Notes: generated from the letters alone by a model not told the origin. Counted from the stretch's first letter, positions 26,093-35,030 are shown. The stretch: 42,606 bases of DNA from an uncultured Bacillota bacterium (GCA_902493275.1 CABUOQ010000015.1:1-42606), one strand, 5' to 3'. A program made the numbers and translations.

Positions 26093-26719
26093 ATGATATC
26101 CTCATTAATAGTTGTATTTTTAATAGCGATGATTACGAATAACATTATTCTTACAACAGGATATGGTATTTGTTCTTATATTGGTGTTTCTAAGAAGAAA
26201 AGTAGCGCTATCGGAATGGGTTTTGCTTTAATTTTCGTCTTAGCAATGGCCGCTATCGTTTCTTATTTCTTAAATAAACTTTTAGTTGCTCTTAACATTG
26301 AATTTATGCAAACTATTTGCTTTATTCTTGTTATTGCATCATTAGTTCAATTGGTGGAAATGATTTGTAAAAAGTTTTTACCTTCATTATATAATTCTTT
26401 AGGAATTTATTTACCACTTATTACTACAAATTGTGTTGTTTTATATGTTACAAAACAAGTTTGCGATGTAACTGCAATCGTTGAAGGAATGGGCCTTTCA
26501 GCTTCTGTTATCACTAACGGATTCTTTGATTTCTTATTTGGTCTTGTATATGCTTTAGGAACAGGCTTTGGATATTTTGTCATTATATATATCTTTGCTA
26601 CTGTTAGAGAAAAGATTGATTACGCTCCAGTTCCAAAAGGATTTGCCGGTGCTGGAATCGGACTTGTAACTACTGCGATTCTTGCTTTAGCAATTCTTGG
26701 CTTAAACGGAATATTTTAG
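26093..26719 (+). CDS. rnfA: Rnf complex subunit RnfA
   Basis: This 208-residue protein has six membrane helices. Signature segments are MITNNIILTTGYGICSYIG, with a Cys at about residue 29, and LYLPLITTNCVVL-like GIYLPLITTNCVV in the fourth helix. These Cys residues match the membrane iron-sulphur site shared with RnfE. It is the usual length for the family. AGGAGG lies ahead of ATG 26093. Confidence 0.95.
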   Translation: MISSLIVVFLIAMITNNIILTTGYGICSYIGVSKKKSSAIGMGFALIFVLAMAAIVSYFLNKLLVALNIEFMQTICFILVIASLVQLVEMICKKFLPSLYNSLGIYLPLITTNCVVLYVTKQVCDVTAIVEGMGLSASVITNGFFDFLFGLVYALGTGFGYFVIIYIFATVREKIDYAPVPKGFAGAGIGLVTTAILALAILGLNGIF

Positions 26720-26905
26720 ATGAAATACTTGTATGCATTCTTAATATTTTCTGCTTGCGCAATTTTGTTTATAGTTATATATGTGTTAAATGCGCGTACT
26801 AAAAAGCCAGAAGGGTGTGATAAACCACCAGAAGAGTGTGAAGGATGTAATGTAACTTTTTGTAGAAATAATCCTAAAAAAAATGAAAAGGAGAATTTAA
26901 AATGA
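26720..26905 (+). CDS. Small Cys-rich single-pass membrane protein inside the rnf operon
   Basis: This 61-residue protein has one helix at about residues 4-23 (LYAFLIFSACAILFIVIYVL), then a soluble tail with Cys33, Cys40, Cys43 and Cys48 (C-x6-C-x2-C-x4-C). It starts on the base after the rnfA stop and its TGA overlaps the ATG of rnfB (ATGA), so it is firmly in the operon. Four Cys could hold an iron-sulphur cluster or zinc. It recalls small FeoB-associated Cys-rich membrane proteins, but I cannot assign it. It is not part of the standard rnfCDGEAB set and may supply an electron-transfer step lost from the short RnfB. Confidence 0.75.
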   Translation: MKYLYAFLIFSACAILFIVIYVLNARTKKPEGCDKPPEECEGCNVTFCRNNPKKNEKENLK

Positions 26906-27186
26906 AATATGTATTTGCAATTATAGTAATTGCTGTTGCGGCGATAGTTTTGGCTTTACTTTTAGCATTAGCTGATCGTTTCTTAAAAGTTAAGGAGAAT
27001 CCACATCAAGAAGCAATAACAAAAATGCTTCCTGGTGCAAATTGTGGTGCTTGTGGATATCCAGGATGCGCTGGACTCGCTAAGGCTATGGCTGAAGGAG
27101 TTAACAAAAAAGCGACTGATTGTAAAGTTATAAAAGGCGAAAAAGCTGATACTTTACAAAAATATCTTGACGAAATGGAAAAATAA
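26902..27186 (+). CDS. rnfB: Short RnfB lacking the ferredoxin-like domains
   Basis: This 94-residue protein has a membrane anchor at residues 3-24 and the RnfB iron-sulphur domain with Cys48, Cys51, Cys56 and Cys74 (NCGACGYPGCAGLA ... TDC). RnfB normally continues with CxxCxxCxxxCP ferredoxin-type motifs to about 190-330 residues and is the entry point for electrons from ferredoxin. Here the gene ends cleanly in TAA after KYLDEMEK, with a new gene three bases later, so the short form looks genuine rather than frameshifted. AAAGGAGAA lies ahead of ATG 26902. Confidence 0.9.
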   Translation: MKYVFAIIVIAVAAIVLALLLALADRFLKVKENPHQEAITKMLPGANCGACGYPGCAGLAKAMAEGVNKKATDCKVIKGEKADTLQKYLDEMEK

Positions 27187-27189
27187 TTT

Positions 27190-27435
27190 ATGCCAGAATT
27201 AATTTATCGTCCTCAAGGAACTTGCTCTAGGGAAATGAGAATAACTTATGAGGATGGAATTATTACTGATTTAGTTGTCATCGGTGGTTGTAATGGAAAT
27301 CTCAAAGGGATTTCGGCTTTAGTTAAGGGACGAAATATTGATGAAGTAATCACTACGTTAGAAGGAATTACTTGCGGTTTTAAAAAGACCTCTTGTCCTG
27401 ATCAATTAGCGCAAGCATTAAAAACGATTAAATAA
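27190..27435 (+). CDS. TSCPD domain protein (TIGR03905 type)
   Basis: This 81-residue protein has MPELIYRPQGTCSREMRI, DLVVIGGCNGNLKGIS and GFKKTSCPDQLAQAL. The TSCPD motif gives the family its name. The domain also occurs at the C-terminus of class II ribonucleotide reductases, and the stand-alone form has no settled function. Three Cys may bind metal. It follows rnfB by three bases, so it is probably read as the last gene of the rnf operon. Confidence 0.88.
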   Translation: MPELIYRPQGTCSREMRITYEDGIITDLVVIGGCNGNLKGISALVKGRNIDEVITTLEGITCGFKKTSCPDQLAQALKTIK

Positions 27436-27482
27436 GTATATTTAATAAAATATAGCTCATAATGAATTTTAGGTGAGCTAAA

Positions 27483-27641
27483 ATGAAAACAAATAAAAAG
27501 AAAGAGCAATTTGAAATTGCAGAAATTCTTTTTGAAATGGGACTTGATTTTGATGTTATTGAATCTATTTCTGGAATTAATTCAAAAGAATTGCTCTTTC
27601 ATAAAATTAACATGATTGAATTTGAATCTAAAGAAAAATAA
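27483..27641 (+). CDS. Small helical protein, unknown
   Basis: This 52-residue protein reads KEQFEIAEILFEMGLDFDVIESIS, then GINSKELLFHKINMIEFESK. The pattern recalls the short helical tail (xEIAxxLxxxGLxxxxIxxITGLxxxEI) at the end of Rpn/PD-(D/E)XK transposase-family proteins, here on its own. AGGTGAG lies eight bases ahead of ATG 27483. It lies 21 bases before metK and may be co-transcribed with it. Confidence 0.55.
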   Translation: MKTNKKKEQFEIAEILFEMGLDFDVIESISGINSKELLFHKINMIEFESKEK

Positions 27642-27662
27642 ATGTTTTGAAGTAGGTGTTTT

Positions 27663-28823
27663 ATGGAGAAGGAAAAAATCTTATTTACCTCTGAATCTGT
27701 TTCAGAGGGGCATCCAGATAAAATATGCGATCAAATTTCGGATGCTATTTTAGATGCGTGTTTAGCCAAAGATCCCAATAGTCATGTCGCATGTGAATGT
27801 TTTACTACTAAGAATTTTGTCTTAATCGGTGGTGAAATTACAACTTTAGCAAAAGTTGATTATGAAAAAATAGCACGGGATGTTATTTTAAAAATCGGCT
27901 ACGATGATGACAAATATGGATTTAATGGTTATACGTGTGAAATAAAGAATTTAATTAATGTTCAATCTTCTGATATTGCTCAGGGAGTAAATCGTGGATG
28001 CATTGAAGATCAAGGAGCTGGTGACCAAGGAATTATGTTTGGTTATGCTTCTAATGAATCAGAAAACTATATGCCTTTAGCGATAGTAATCGCACATAAA
28101 TTAGTGCGCTATGCCTCAAATTTACGTCATCAAGGTGTATTTAAAGGGGCACGCCCAGATATGAAATCGCAAGTGACCATTGATTATAGTGATAAAACAC
28201 CACGAATTGACACAATTTTGATGAGTGTACAGCACGATGAAAGTATCGATATGGAGGCATTTAAAGAATTTATCCATAAAGATATAATGCAAGTTGTAGC
28301 TCGTTCATTTTCTTTAAATGATGATTTTAAATTTTTAATTAATCCTACCGGAAGATTTGTCATTGGCGGACCAGCCGGTGATACTGGTTTAACTGGTAGA
28401 AAAATTATTGTTGATACTTATGGCGGTTCGGCTAAAGCTGGTGGAGGATGTTTTTCAGGAAAAGATCCTTCAAAAGTTGATCGCTCTGCGACATATGCAG
28501 CGCGTTATGTAGCTAAGAATCTTGTAGCTGCTGGAGTAGCAGATAGAATCGAGGTTCAAATTTCATACGCTATAGGTGTGAGTAAACCTATTTCTATTGC
28601 AGTAGAAACTTTTAATACTGAAAAAATAGAAAAAACAAAAATATTAAATATTATCAATCAAGTATTTGACTTAAGACCTGGATGTATCATCCGTGATTTT
28701 TCTTTGACAAATCCAACTTTTAAATATCTTGATTTGGCTTCCTATGGCCATTTTGGTCGACCAGATTTAAATTGCCCTTGGGAAAAATTAGACAAAGTTG
28801 AGCGAATAAAGGCTCTATTTTAA
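27663..28823 (+). CDS. metK: S-adenosylmethionine synthetase
   Basis: This 386-residue protein makes S-adenosylmethionine from methionine and ATP. Family motifs are all present: GHPDKICDQISDAILD near the N-terminus, GAGDQGIMFGYA in the middle and GGPAGDTGLTGRKIIVDTYG later. The C-terminal DLASYGHFGRPD is the usual end. The length is normal. No SAM riboswitch is visible in the short upstream gap. Confidence 0.97.
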   Translation: MEKEKILFTSESVSEGHPDKICDQISDAILDACLAKDPNSHVACECFTTKNFVLIGGEITTLAKVDYEKIARDVILKIGYDDDKYGFNGYTCEIKNLINVQSSDIAQGVNRGCIEDQGAGDQGIMFGYASNESENYMPLAIVIAHKLVRYASNLRHQGVFKGARPDMKSQVTIDYSDKTPRIDTILMSVQHDESIDMEAFKEFIHKDIMQVVARSFSLNDDFKFLINPTGRFVIGGPAGDTGLTGRKIIVDTYGGSAKAGGGCFSGKDPSKVDRSATYAARYVAKNLVAAGVADRIEVQISYAIGVSKPISIAVETFNTEKIEKTKILNIINQVFDLRPGCIIRDFSLTNPTFKYLDLASYGHFGRPDLNCPWEKLDKVERIKALF

Positions 28824-28824
28824 T

Positions 28825-28846
28825 AAACTCCTCGTGGAGTTTTTTA
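28825..28846 (+). terminator. Intrinsic terminator of metK
   Basis: AAACTCC (28825-28831) pairs with GGAGTTT (28836-28842) around a TCGT tetraloop and is followed by Ts. Confidence 0.85.
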
Positions 28847-28865
28847 TATTTTAGGAGGGGGAATT

Positions 28866-30284
28866 ATGAATAATAAATATGATGTTATCATCGTTGGTGC
28901 AGGACCGGCTGGATATTTTTGTGCTTATGAATTAATGCAAAAAAATCCTTCATTAAAAGTGTTACTTTTAGAAAAAGGATATGATATTAATTCGCGTAAA
29001 TGTCCAGTACTTAATCACCGAATCGATAAGTGTCCAGTTAATAAAGAAAAAGTCCATGGGTGTTATCCAGCGTGTGCTATGACTAATGGATTTGGTGGAG
29101 CAGGAGCCTATTCTGATGGTAAATTTAATATCACTTCAGAATTTGGTGGATGGTTAAATGAGTATATAGATGAAGATGAATTAATTGAATTAATCAAATA
29201 CGTCGATTCAATTAATATAAAATATGGAGCTAGTTCATCAATCACTGATCCTTATACTAGAGAAGTTCGTGATATAGAGAAAAAAGCAATTGCCGTTGGT
29301 TTAAAACTTTTAAGAGCTAAAGTAAGACATATCGGTACTGAGCAAAATTTAGAAATCTTAAAAAAGATATCAGCTGATTTAGAAAAACAAATCACTATGC
29401 AATTTATGACATCTGTTGATGATGTGATTATTGAAGGAGGTGTATGTAAAGGTGTTATGGTTGGCGATAAAGCCATATATTCTGATTTTGTCTTCTTGGC
29501 ATGTGGCCGAGAAGGATCTAAATGGTTAGAATCAGTCTTAGAAAAACATCATATTAAAATGACTAACAATCAAGTTGATATTGGCGTAAGAGTGGAAACT
29601 AATGATATTGTAATGGAAGAAATTAATGAAGCCCTATATGAAGGAAAATTTATATATAATACTTCTGTTGGAACACAAGTTAGAACATTTTGTTCAAATC
29701 CTTCAGGACAAGTAGTTGTCGAAAACGAAGCCGGAACTATATTAGCTAATGGTCATGCTTACAAAGATCCAAAGTTAGGAAGTAATAATACTAATTTTGC
29801 ATTATTGGTCTCTCATAAATTTGATGAACCATTTGATAGGCCAAATGACTATGCACATGCTGTATCTCGCTTAGCAAATCAATTGAGTTGTGGAACAGTT
29901 ATCGTTCAAAAATATGGTGATGTTCTCTTAGGAAGAAGAACAACCGCGAAGAGACTTAATGATGGATTTGTTAAGCCAACATTAAAAGAAGCTGTTCCAG
30001 GCGATTTAGGATTATGCTTACCATATAATACGATGAAATCAATTATTGAAATGATTGAAGCTTTGGACCATGTTACTCCAGGTATTGCTAATGAGCATAC
30101 CTTATTATATGGTGTTGAAGCAAAATTCTATTCATCTCGTCCAGTTGTAGATAGATATTTGCAAGTAAAAAATATCAAAGGCTTGTTTGTCGGCGGAGAT
30201 GGTGCTGGATTAACTCGTGGCTTAGCTCAAGCAGGAGCTTCAGGAGTATTTGTTGCGCGTAATATTATAAAGGAGAAGAAGTAA
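28866..30284 (+). CDS. FAD-dependent dehydrogenase (COG2509 type)
   Basis: This 472-residue flavoprotein has the Rossmann dinucleotide motif VIIVGAGPAGYF at residues 7-18 and a Cys-rich segment after it (KCPVLNHRIDKCPV, then VHGCYPAC). The C-terminal FAD site reads GLFVGGDGAGLTRGLAQAG. This matches the uncharacterised FAD-dependent dehydrogenase group COG2509. Its substrate is unknown. GGAGGGGG lies ahead of ATG 28866. purA starts one base after its stop, so it is read with the purine genes. Confidence 0.85.
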   Translation: MNNKYDVIIVGAGPAGYFCAYELMQKNPSLKVLLLEKGYDINSRKCPVLNHRIDKCPVNKEKVHGCYPACAMTNGFGGAGAYSDGKFNITSEFGGWLNEYIDEDELIELIKYVDSINIKYGASSSITDPYTREVRDIEKKAIAVGLKLLRAKVRHIGTEQNLEILKKISADLEKQITMQFMTSVDDVIIEGGVCKGVMVGDKAIYSDFVFLACGREGSKWLESVLEKHHIKMTNNQVDIGVRVETNDIVMEEINEALYEGKFIYNTSVGTQVRTFCSNPSGQVVVENEAGTILANGHAYKDPKLGSNNTNFALLVSHKFDEPFDRPNDYAHAVSRLANQLSCGTVIVQKYGDVLLGRRTTAKRLNDGFVKPTLKEAVPGDLGLCLPYNTMKSIIEMIEALDHVTPGIANEHTLLYGVEAKFYSSRPVVDRYLQVKNIKGLFVGGDGAGLTRGLAQAGASGVFVARNIIKEKK

Positions 30285-30285
30285 A

Positions 30286-31572
30286 ATGCCAAGAATTGTT
30301 TGTGAAGGTAGCCAATGGGGCGATGAAGGAAAAGGAAAAATAACAGATTATTTAGCTCAACAAGCTGACGTTGTTGTACGTTTTCAAGGTGGAAACAATG
30401 CTGGTCACACCATAGTTTTTGATGGACACAAATATGCATTAAGATTAATTCCATCTGGAATATTTAATTCACATATTAAAAATGTTTTAGCAAATGGAAT
30501 GGTGATAAATCCAGTGGCTTTTTTTGAAGAATTAGAGATGATTGAAAAAGCTGGGTTTAAAGATTATCAATTATTTATTTCTAATCGTGCTCATATTATT
30601 ATGCCATATCATCTAGACTTAGATGGGGCACTAGAAGAAATGCTAGTAGATGATAAAATTGGAACTACCAAAAAAGGCATAGGTCCTTGTTATACAGATA
30701 AATCTGCACGTTATGGAATTAGAGTAGGAGATTTACTTGATAAAGATTACTTAAGAAAACGTTTAGCAACAGTTTTAATGTATAAAAATATGGAATTATC
30801 TCTATTTAATAAACCTCAATATGATTTTGATACCTTATATCAACAATGTCTTAAATGGGGTGAAAAATTAAAACCATTTGTCTGTGACACATCGATATTA
30901 TTAAATGAAGAAATAAAAAAGGATTCTAAAATTCTTTTTGAAGGGGCACAAGGAGTAATGCTATGCCTAGATCATGGATCTTATCCTTATGTAACTTCAT
31001 CTTCTCCTACTGCATCTTCAATTCCAGTCAATTGCGGAATTCCACCATATTCTATCGACCGCGTTCTTGGTATTGCTAAATGCTACACTACAAGAGTTGG
31101 TGAGGGACCATTCCCTAGTGAATTACATAATCATCTTGGTGATTTGATTCGTGAAAGAGGACATGAATACGGAACTGTAACTAAACGTCCACGTCGTATA
31201 GGCTATTTAGATACAGTGGTTTTAAATCATGCGATAAGAGTTTCAGGAATCAATTATTTAGCAGTGATGCTTTTTGATGTCTTATCAAATGTTGAAGAAC
31301 TAAAAATATGTTATGCATATGAATTAAACGGCAAAATTATCGATTATATTCCATCAACATTAGCGGATTATGAAAAATGTAAGCCATTATATATTAATAT
31401 GAAATCATGGAAAGAAGATATAACAAAAGTAACATGCTTTGATGAATTGCCAGCTAATGCTAAAGCATATTTATTAAAAATAGAAGAATTAACTGGTAAG
31501 AAAATTGCAATTTTCTCTGTTGGACCAGATCGCACTCAGACAATAGTAATGAAAGATTTGTTTAAGGATTAA
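30286..31572 (+). CDS. purA: Adenylosuccinate synthetase
   Basis: This 428-residue protein joins IMP and aspartate with GTP to form adenylosuccinate. Motifs are the P-loop GSQWGDEGKGKITDYLA with the catalytic Asp, NNAGHTIV, GTTKKGIGPCYTDKSAR and TTRVGEGPFPSEL. The length is typical. AAGGAGAAG lies ahead of ATG 30286. purB, the enzyme for the next step in AMP synthesis, starts two bases after the stop. Confidence 0.97.
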   Translation: MPRIVCEGSQWGDEGKGKITDYLAQQADVVVRFQGGNNAGHTIVFDGHKYALRLIPSGIFNSHIKNVLANGMVINPVAFFEELEMIEKAGFKDYQLFISNRAHIIMPYHLDLDGALEEMLVDDKIGTTKKGIGPCYTDKSARYGIRVGDLLDKDYLRKRLATVLMYKNMELSLFNKPQYDFDTLYQQCLKWGEKLKPFVCDTSILLNEEIKKDSKILFEGAQGVMLCLDHGSYPYVTSSSPTASSIPVNCGIPPYSIDRVLGIAKCYTTRVGEGPFPSELHNHLGDLIRERGHEYGTVTKRPRRIGYLDTVVLNHAIRVSGINYLAVMLFDVLSNVEELKICYAYELNGKIIDYIPSTLADYEKCKPLYINMKSWKEDITKVTCFDELPANAKAYLLKIEELTGKKIAIFSVGPDRTQTIVMKDLFKD

Positions 31573-31574
31573 TT

Positions 31575-32870
31575 ATGATTGAGCGTTATAGTCTTTCACC
31601 AATTAAAGATATTTTCACAGATCAACATAAATTTGAAACTTTTCTACAAGTTGAAATCGCTTGTTCTCATTCTTTAGCAAGTCATGGAGTTATTCCAGAA
31701 AAAGATTATCTATTGATTAAACAAAATGCTAAATTCGATTTAAAAAGAATTGCAGATATTGAAAATATAACTCACCATGATGTAATTGCTTTTACTCGAG
31801 CTGTTAGCGAATCACTCGGTGAAGAGAAAAAATGGGTTCATTATTTATTAACATCAACTGATGTTGTCGATACGGCAAATGGAGTAATGTTTAAACAAGC
31901 TAACGATATTATTTTCGATGATCTTTTAAATTTAAAAAATGTTCTTAAAGATAAAGCTCTTTTATATGAGAATACACCATGTATTGGTAGAACTCATGGA
32001 ATACATGCTGATATAACTTCATTTGGATTAAAATTTGCCCTTTATTATGATGAATTATGCCGCGATATAGAACGCTTTACGCAAGCTAGAAAGCAAATAG
32101 AAATTGGAAAAATTTCTGGTGCTGTTGGCAATTTTGCTAATGTGCCAAGTTTTGTGCAAGATGATGTTTGCCAAGAATTAGGAATAAGTTCATCTAAAAT
32201 TTCTACACAAGTATTACAACGTGATAGACATGCTTTTTATATAGCTGTAATCAACTTAATTTCAGGACTATTAGAAAAAATAGCAATGGAAATTAGACTT
32301 CTTCAACAGACAGAAATTCATGAGGCTGAAGAATATTTTTCAAAAGGCCAAAAAGGATCGTCTGCAATGCCTCATAAAAGAAATCCAATCTCATGTGAAA
32401 ATATCTGTGGATGCGCTAGAATTATGCGAGGATATATGCTTAGCATTTATGAAGATATGCCATTGTGGCACGAGAGAGATATTTCACATTCATCAGTTGA
32501 AAGAGTTGCTTTGAGTGATGGAATAATTCTTATCGATTATATGTTAAAAAGAATGACAAAATTACTTCTTAATCTCATTGTTTATCCAGAGAGGATGATT
32601 CATAATATTTATCTAACTGAAGGAGTTATTTTCTCTCAAAGAGCTATGACCACCTTAATTAATAAAGGATTATCTAGAGAAAAAGCTTACGATTTAATTC
32701 AGCCCCTTGCTCAGATATCATATAATGAAGGAAAACCTTTCAAAGATCTTTTGAAAGAAAATGATGATATTAAAGCATATCTTACTATAAAAGAAATAGA
32801 TGATTTATTTGATTTAGATTATTTTTTAAAAAACGTTGATGAAATCTATCGACGGGTAGGTATAAAGTAA
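31575..32870 (+). CDS. purB: Adenylosuccinate lyase
   Basis: This 431-residue protein removes fumarate from adenylosuccinate and SAICAR. It has the catalytic His region GRTHGIHADITSFG and the flexible signature loop GSSAMPHKRNPI with the catalytic Ser. The length is normal. It forms the AMP branch operon with purA and the FAD-dependent dehydrogenase and is followed by a strong terminator. Confidence 0.97.
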   Translation: MIERYSLSPIKDIFTDQHKFETFLQVEIACSHSLASHGVIPEKDYLLIKQNAKFDLKRIADIENITHHDVIAFTRAVSESLGEEKKWVHYLLTSTDVVDTANGVMFKQANDIIFDDLLNLKNVLKDKALLYENTPCIGRTHGIHADITSFGLKFALYYDELCRDIERFTQARKQIEIGKISGAVGNFANVPSFVQDDVCQELGISSSKISTQVLQRDRHAFYIAVINLISGLLEKIAMEIRLLQQTEIHEAEEYFSKGQKGSSAMPHKRNPISCENICGCARIMRGYMLSIYEDMPLWHERDISHSSVERVALSDGIILIDYMLKRMTKLLLNLIVYPERMIHNIYLTEGVIFSQRAMTTLINKGLSREKAYDLIQPLAQISYNEGKPFKDLLKENDDIKAYLTIKEIDDLFDLDYFLKNVDEIYRRVGIK

Positions 32871-32907
32871 ATCAAAAATTTTATTATATAATGTAATTCC
32901 CAAAAAT

Positions 32908-32939
32908 AATGTATGTATTTATACATACATTTTATTTTT
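32908..32939 (+). terminator. Intrinsic terminator of purB
   Basis: AATGTATGTAT (32908-32918) pairs perfectly with ATACATACATT (32921-32931) across two bases and is followed by a T-rich run. The stem is AT-rich but long. Confidence 0.75.
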
Positions 32940-33035
32940 GTTAACAATTATTTCTATTAAATTTTTAACGCGATTATATCTATTATATCATAATAAAATT
33001 AAATTACTAGTCTTATTATTTTTAGATATTTTGAG

Positions 33036-33041
33036 TATAAT
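33036..33041 (+). promoter_or_regulatory. Possible -10 element of hpf
   Basis: TATAAT at 33036-33041 lies 45 bases ahead of the start codon. No good -35 is present at the right distance, so the promoter may use another sigma factor or an activator. Confidence 0.35.
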
Positions 33042-33086
33042 TATATTAGGTTAAACAACCAATAAAAATAATAAGGAGGACACTAT

Positions 33087-33641
33087 ATGAAATGTCAAAT
33101 TACTGGTAAAAACATTGTGGTTACAGATGCTATTCGTAATGTAATCGAAACGAAACTTCAAAGAATGGATAAGTATTTTGTTATCGATGAAGAAGTAGAA
33201 GCAAGAGTCTTGGTAAGAACTTATAAAGAATCACAAAAAGTCGAAATTACAATTTTTACAAGAATGATGGATTTCCGTGTAGAGGTTAAAGATGAAGATT
33301 TATATGCTGCAGTAGATTTAGCTATCGATAAACTTGAAGGACAGATGAGAAAATTAAAAACAAAATTGAATCGTCGTCATAAAGAGAATCTCGGTCGCGC
33401 TATTGCCTTTGAAAATTTCCAATCGGATGAAGAACAAGATGAAAATGATGAGGTGGTAAGAGTTAAAGAACTAGATCTTGAACCACTTGATATGGAAGCG
33501 GCGATAACAAAAATGGAAGCACTTGATCACTCCTTCTTCGTTTATCTTGATGCCGAAGATGAAAAGATTTCAGTATTATATAAACGTGAGGATGGTGGAT
33601 ATGGAGTTTTACAAGTTAATTCACCAGATGTAGTTAAATAG
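33087..33641 (+). CDS. hpf: Long-form ribosome hibernation promoting factor
   Basis: In this 184-residue protein, residues 1-100 are the YfiA/HPF ribosome-binding domain (MKCQITGKNIVVTDAIRN ... KLEGQMRKLKTKLNRRHK). A charged linker leads to the C-terminal dimerisation domain (LDLEPLDMEAAITKME, FFVYLDAEDEKISVLYKRED, GYGVLQV). The long form pairs two 70S ribosomes into inactive 100S particles during stationary phase or starvation. AAGGAGGA lies ahead of ATG 33087, and it is monocistronic with its own terminator. Confidence 0.95.
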   Translation: MKCQITGKNIVVTDAIRNVIETKLQRMDKYFVIDEEVEARVLVRTYKESQKVEITIFTRMMDFRVEVKDEDLYAAVDLAIDKLEGQMRKLKTKLNRRHKENLGRAIAFENFQSDEEQDENDEVVRVKELDLEPLDMEAAITKMEALDHSFFVYLDAEDEKISVLYKREDGGYGVLQVNSPDVVK

Positions 33642-33651
33642 AATTATATTG

Positions 33652-33681
33652 ACCCTTTTAGAATGATAAAAGGGTTTTTTT
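33652..33681 (+). terminator. Intrinsic terminator of hpf
   Basis: ACCCTTTTA (33652-33660) pairs perfectly with TAAAAGGGT (33667-33675) and is followed by seven or more Ts. Confidence 0.9.
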
Positions 33682-33717
33682 ATGGAAAAAAACTCTATCA
33701 TATATTATGATTAAAAC

Positions 33718-34998
33718 ATGAAAAAAATTAAATATATTTTTCTTTTACCCTTATTAGTTTTAAGTGGTTGTGATGGCGGAATGAGGTATCAATTTGAATA
33801 TTATACTTCTTCGATGGGACAAGGATTAGGAAGCGATAAGTTTTTGTGCTTTGATGATGAAAATAATTCAATATCGTGTAGACCATTTAATACTGATACT
33901 ATGCTCAAAGTATATCAAAAGACAAATAAGAACGATGAAAAGTTTAAACATCTTTTGGATGATAATTACTTTTTTTATAACGCTTATTTTGATAGTAATT
34001 ATTATTATAAGACTGATGATTTACTCATTAATAATATAAAAGTTATTAATGATTCTTTTAATACAGGAAAAGAAGTTCCAATAATAGATGACTTATATCA
34101 AATTATCAAATTTGGAATAGACTTCACTAAATTATCAAAAGGAAAGTTTAATATTGCAATTGGAACATTAGCGGACATTTATAAAGATTATATTGCAATT
34201 GGACAATCATGTGATGGTTTTCTTTATAAAAGCCCAGATAAACAACAAATAGAAAAAGAATTATTAAATGTTCCAAATTATGAATATATTGACAAATTAA
34301 TTGAACTTAATGATGATAAAAAAACAATAAAGCTTAATAAAGAAGTACTTGATTCAAGTTACAAGGTTGAAGGTCTTTATAAACTTAATCTTGGGGCTAT
34401 TGGTAAGGGCTATGCAACAATGAAGATGGAAGAGAAACTTCAATCTATTGAAGGATATATTTCTAGCGGAGAATCATCGGTGACAATGTTAAGCAATTCG
34501 CCATTTCAAAAATGGAATTTATTATTATCCAACCCGTTTTATAGAGAATATAATAATGTCAAAAATGAAGAATATAAAAAATTTAATCAATTTGAATTAA
34601 AGCTATCAAAAGATGGTAAATTCTCATTTTCAACATCAGGATATTATGAGAACTTTTATTATGACGAAAATAAAGAAATAATTCATCATATTATTGATGG
34701 ACAAACAGGTTTATCAACAAATAAGTTTTTGAGTGTGTCAGCGTTATGTGATAACTCTTTAATTGCTGATGCGGTTACTACGGCTTTGATGGCGATGGAT
34801 TTAACTGAAGGAAAGTCATTTGTAAAATTAGTTGAGGATAGATATGGTGTTAATATTAATCCGATTTGGTTAGAAAGAGATGATTATAAGATTAATTGCT
34901 ATGCCGATAGTGCATTAGAAGAGTATCTTTACATCGATCAAAAATCATGTCATCAAAAGATTGTTACTAATTTGACATTTCTTAATGATATTCATTAA
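33718..34998 (+). CDS. apbE: ApbE-like flavin transferase lipoprotein
   Basis: This 426-residue protein has a lipoprotein signal (MKKIKYIFLLPLLVLSGC, lipobox LSGC). ApbE features follow: LNLGAIGKGYA near residue 225, ISSGESSVTM, a strand FSFSTSGYYENF, HHIIDGQTGLST, and NSLIADAVTTALMAM with the metal-site Asp and Thr. ApbE attaches FMN from FAD to Thr residues of RnfG and RnfD outside the cell. The protein is longer than usual (about 330-350), with extra residues in the first half. The ribosome-binding site is weak. It is the only candidate in the window for flavinylating the Rnf subunits encoded 6-11 kb upstream. GKGYA departs slightly from the common AKGY. Confidence 0.85.
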   Translation: MKKIKYIFLLPLLVLSGCDGGMRYQFEYYTSSMGQGLGSDKFLCFDDENNSISCRPFNTDTMLKVYQKTNKNDEKFKHLLDDNYFFYNAYFDSNYYYKTDDLLINNIKVINDSFNTGKEVPIIDDLYQIIKFGIDFTKLSKGKFNIAIGTLADIYKDYIAIGQSCDGFLYKSPDKQQIEKELLNVPNYEYIDKLIELNDDKKTIKLNKEVLDSSYKVEGLYKLNLGAIGKGYATMKMEEKLQSIEGYISSGESSVTMLSNSPFQKWNLLLSNPFYREYNNVKNEEYKKFNQFELKLSKDGKFSFSTSGYYENFYYDENKEIIHHIIDGQTGLSTNKFLSVSALCDNSLIADAVTTALMAMDLTEGKSFVKLVEDRYGVNINPIWLERDDYKINCYADSALEEYLYIDQKSCHQKIVTNLTFLNDIH

Positions 34999-35030
34999 TT
35001 TTTTTTAAAATAATTTCATATATTGAGGAT

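Noticed and set aside
27436..27662. SAM riboswitch before metK
   Set aside because: The gap is mostly filled by the 52-residue ORF and shows no SAM-riboswitch core or expression-platform terminator.
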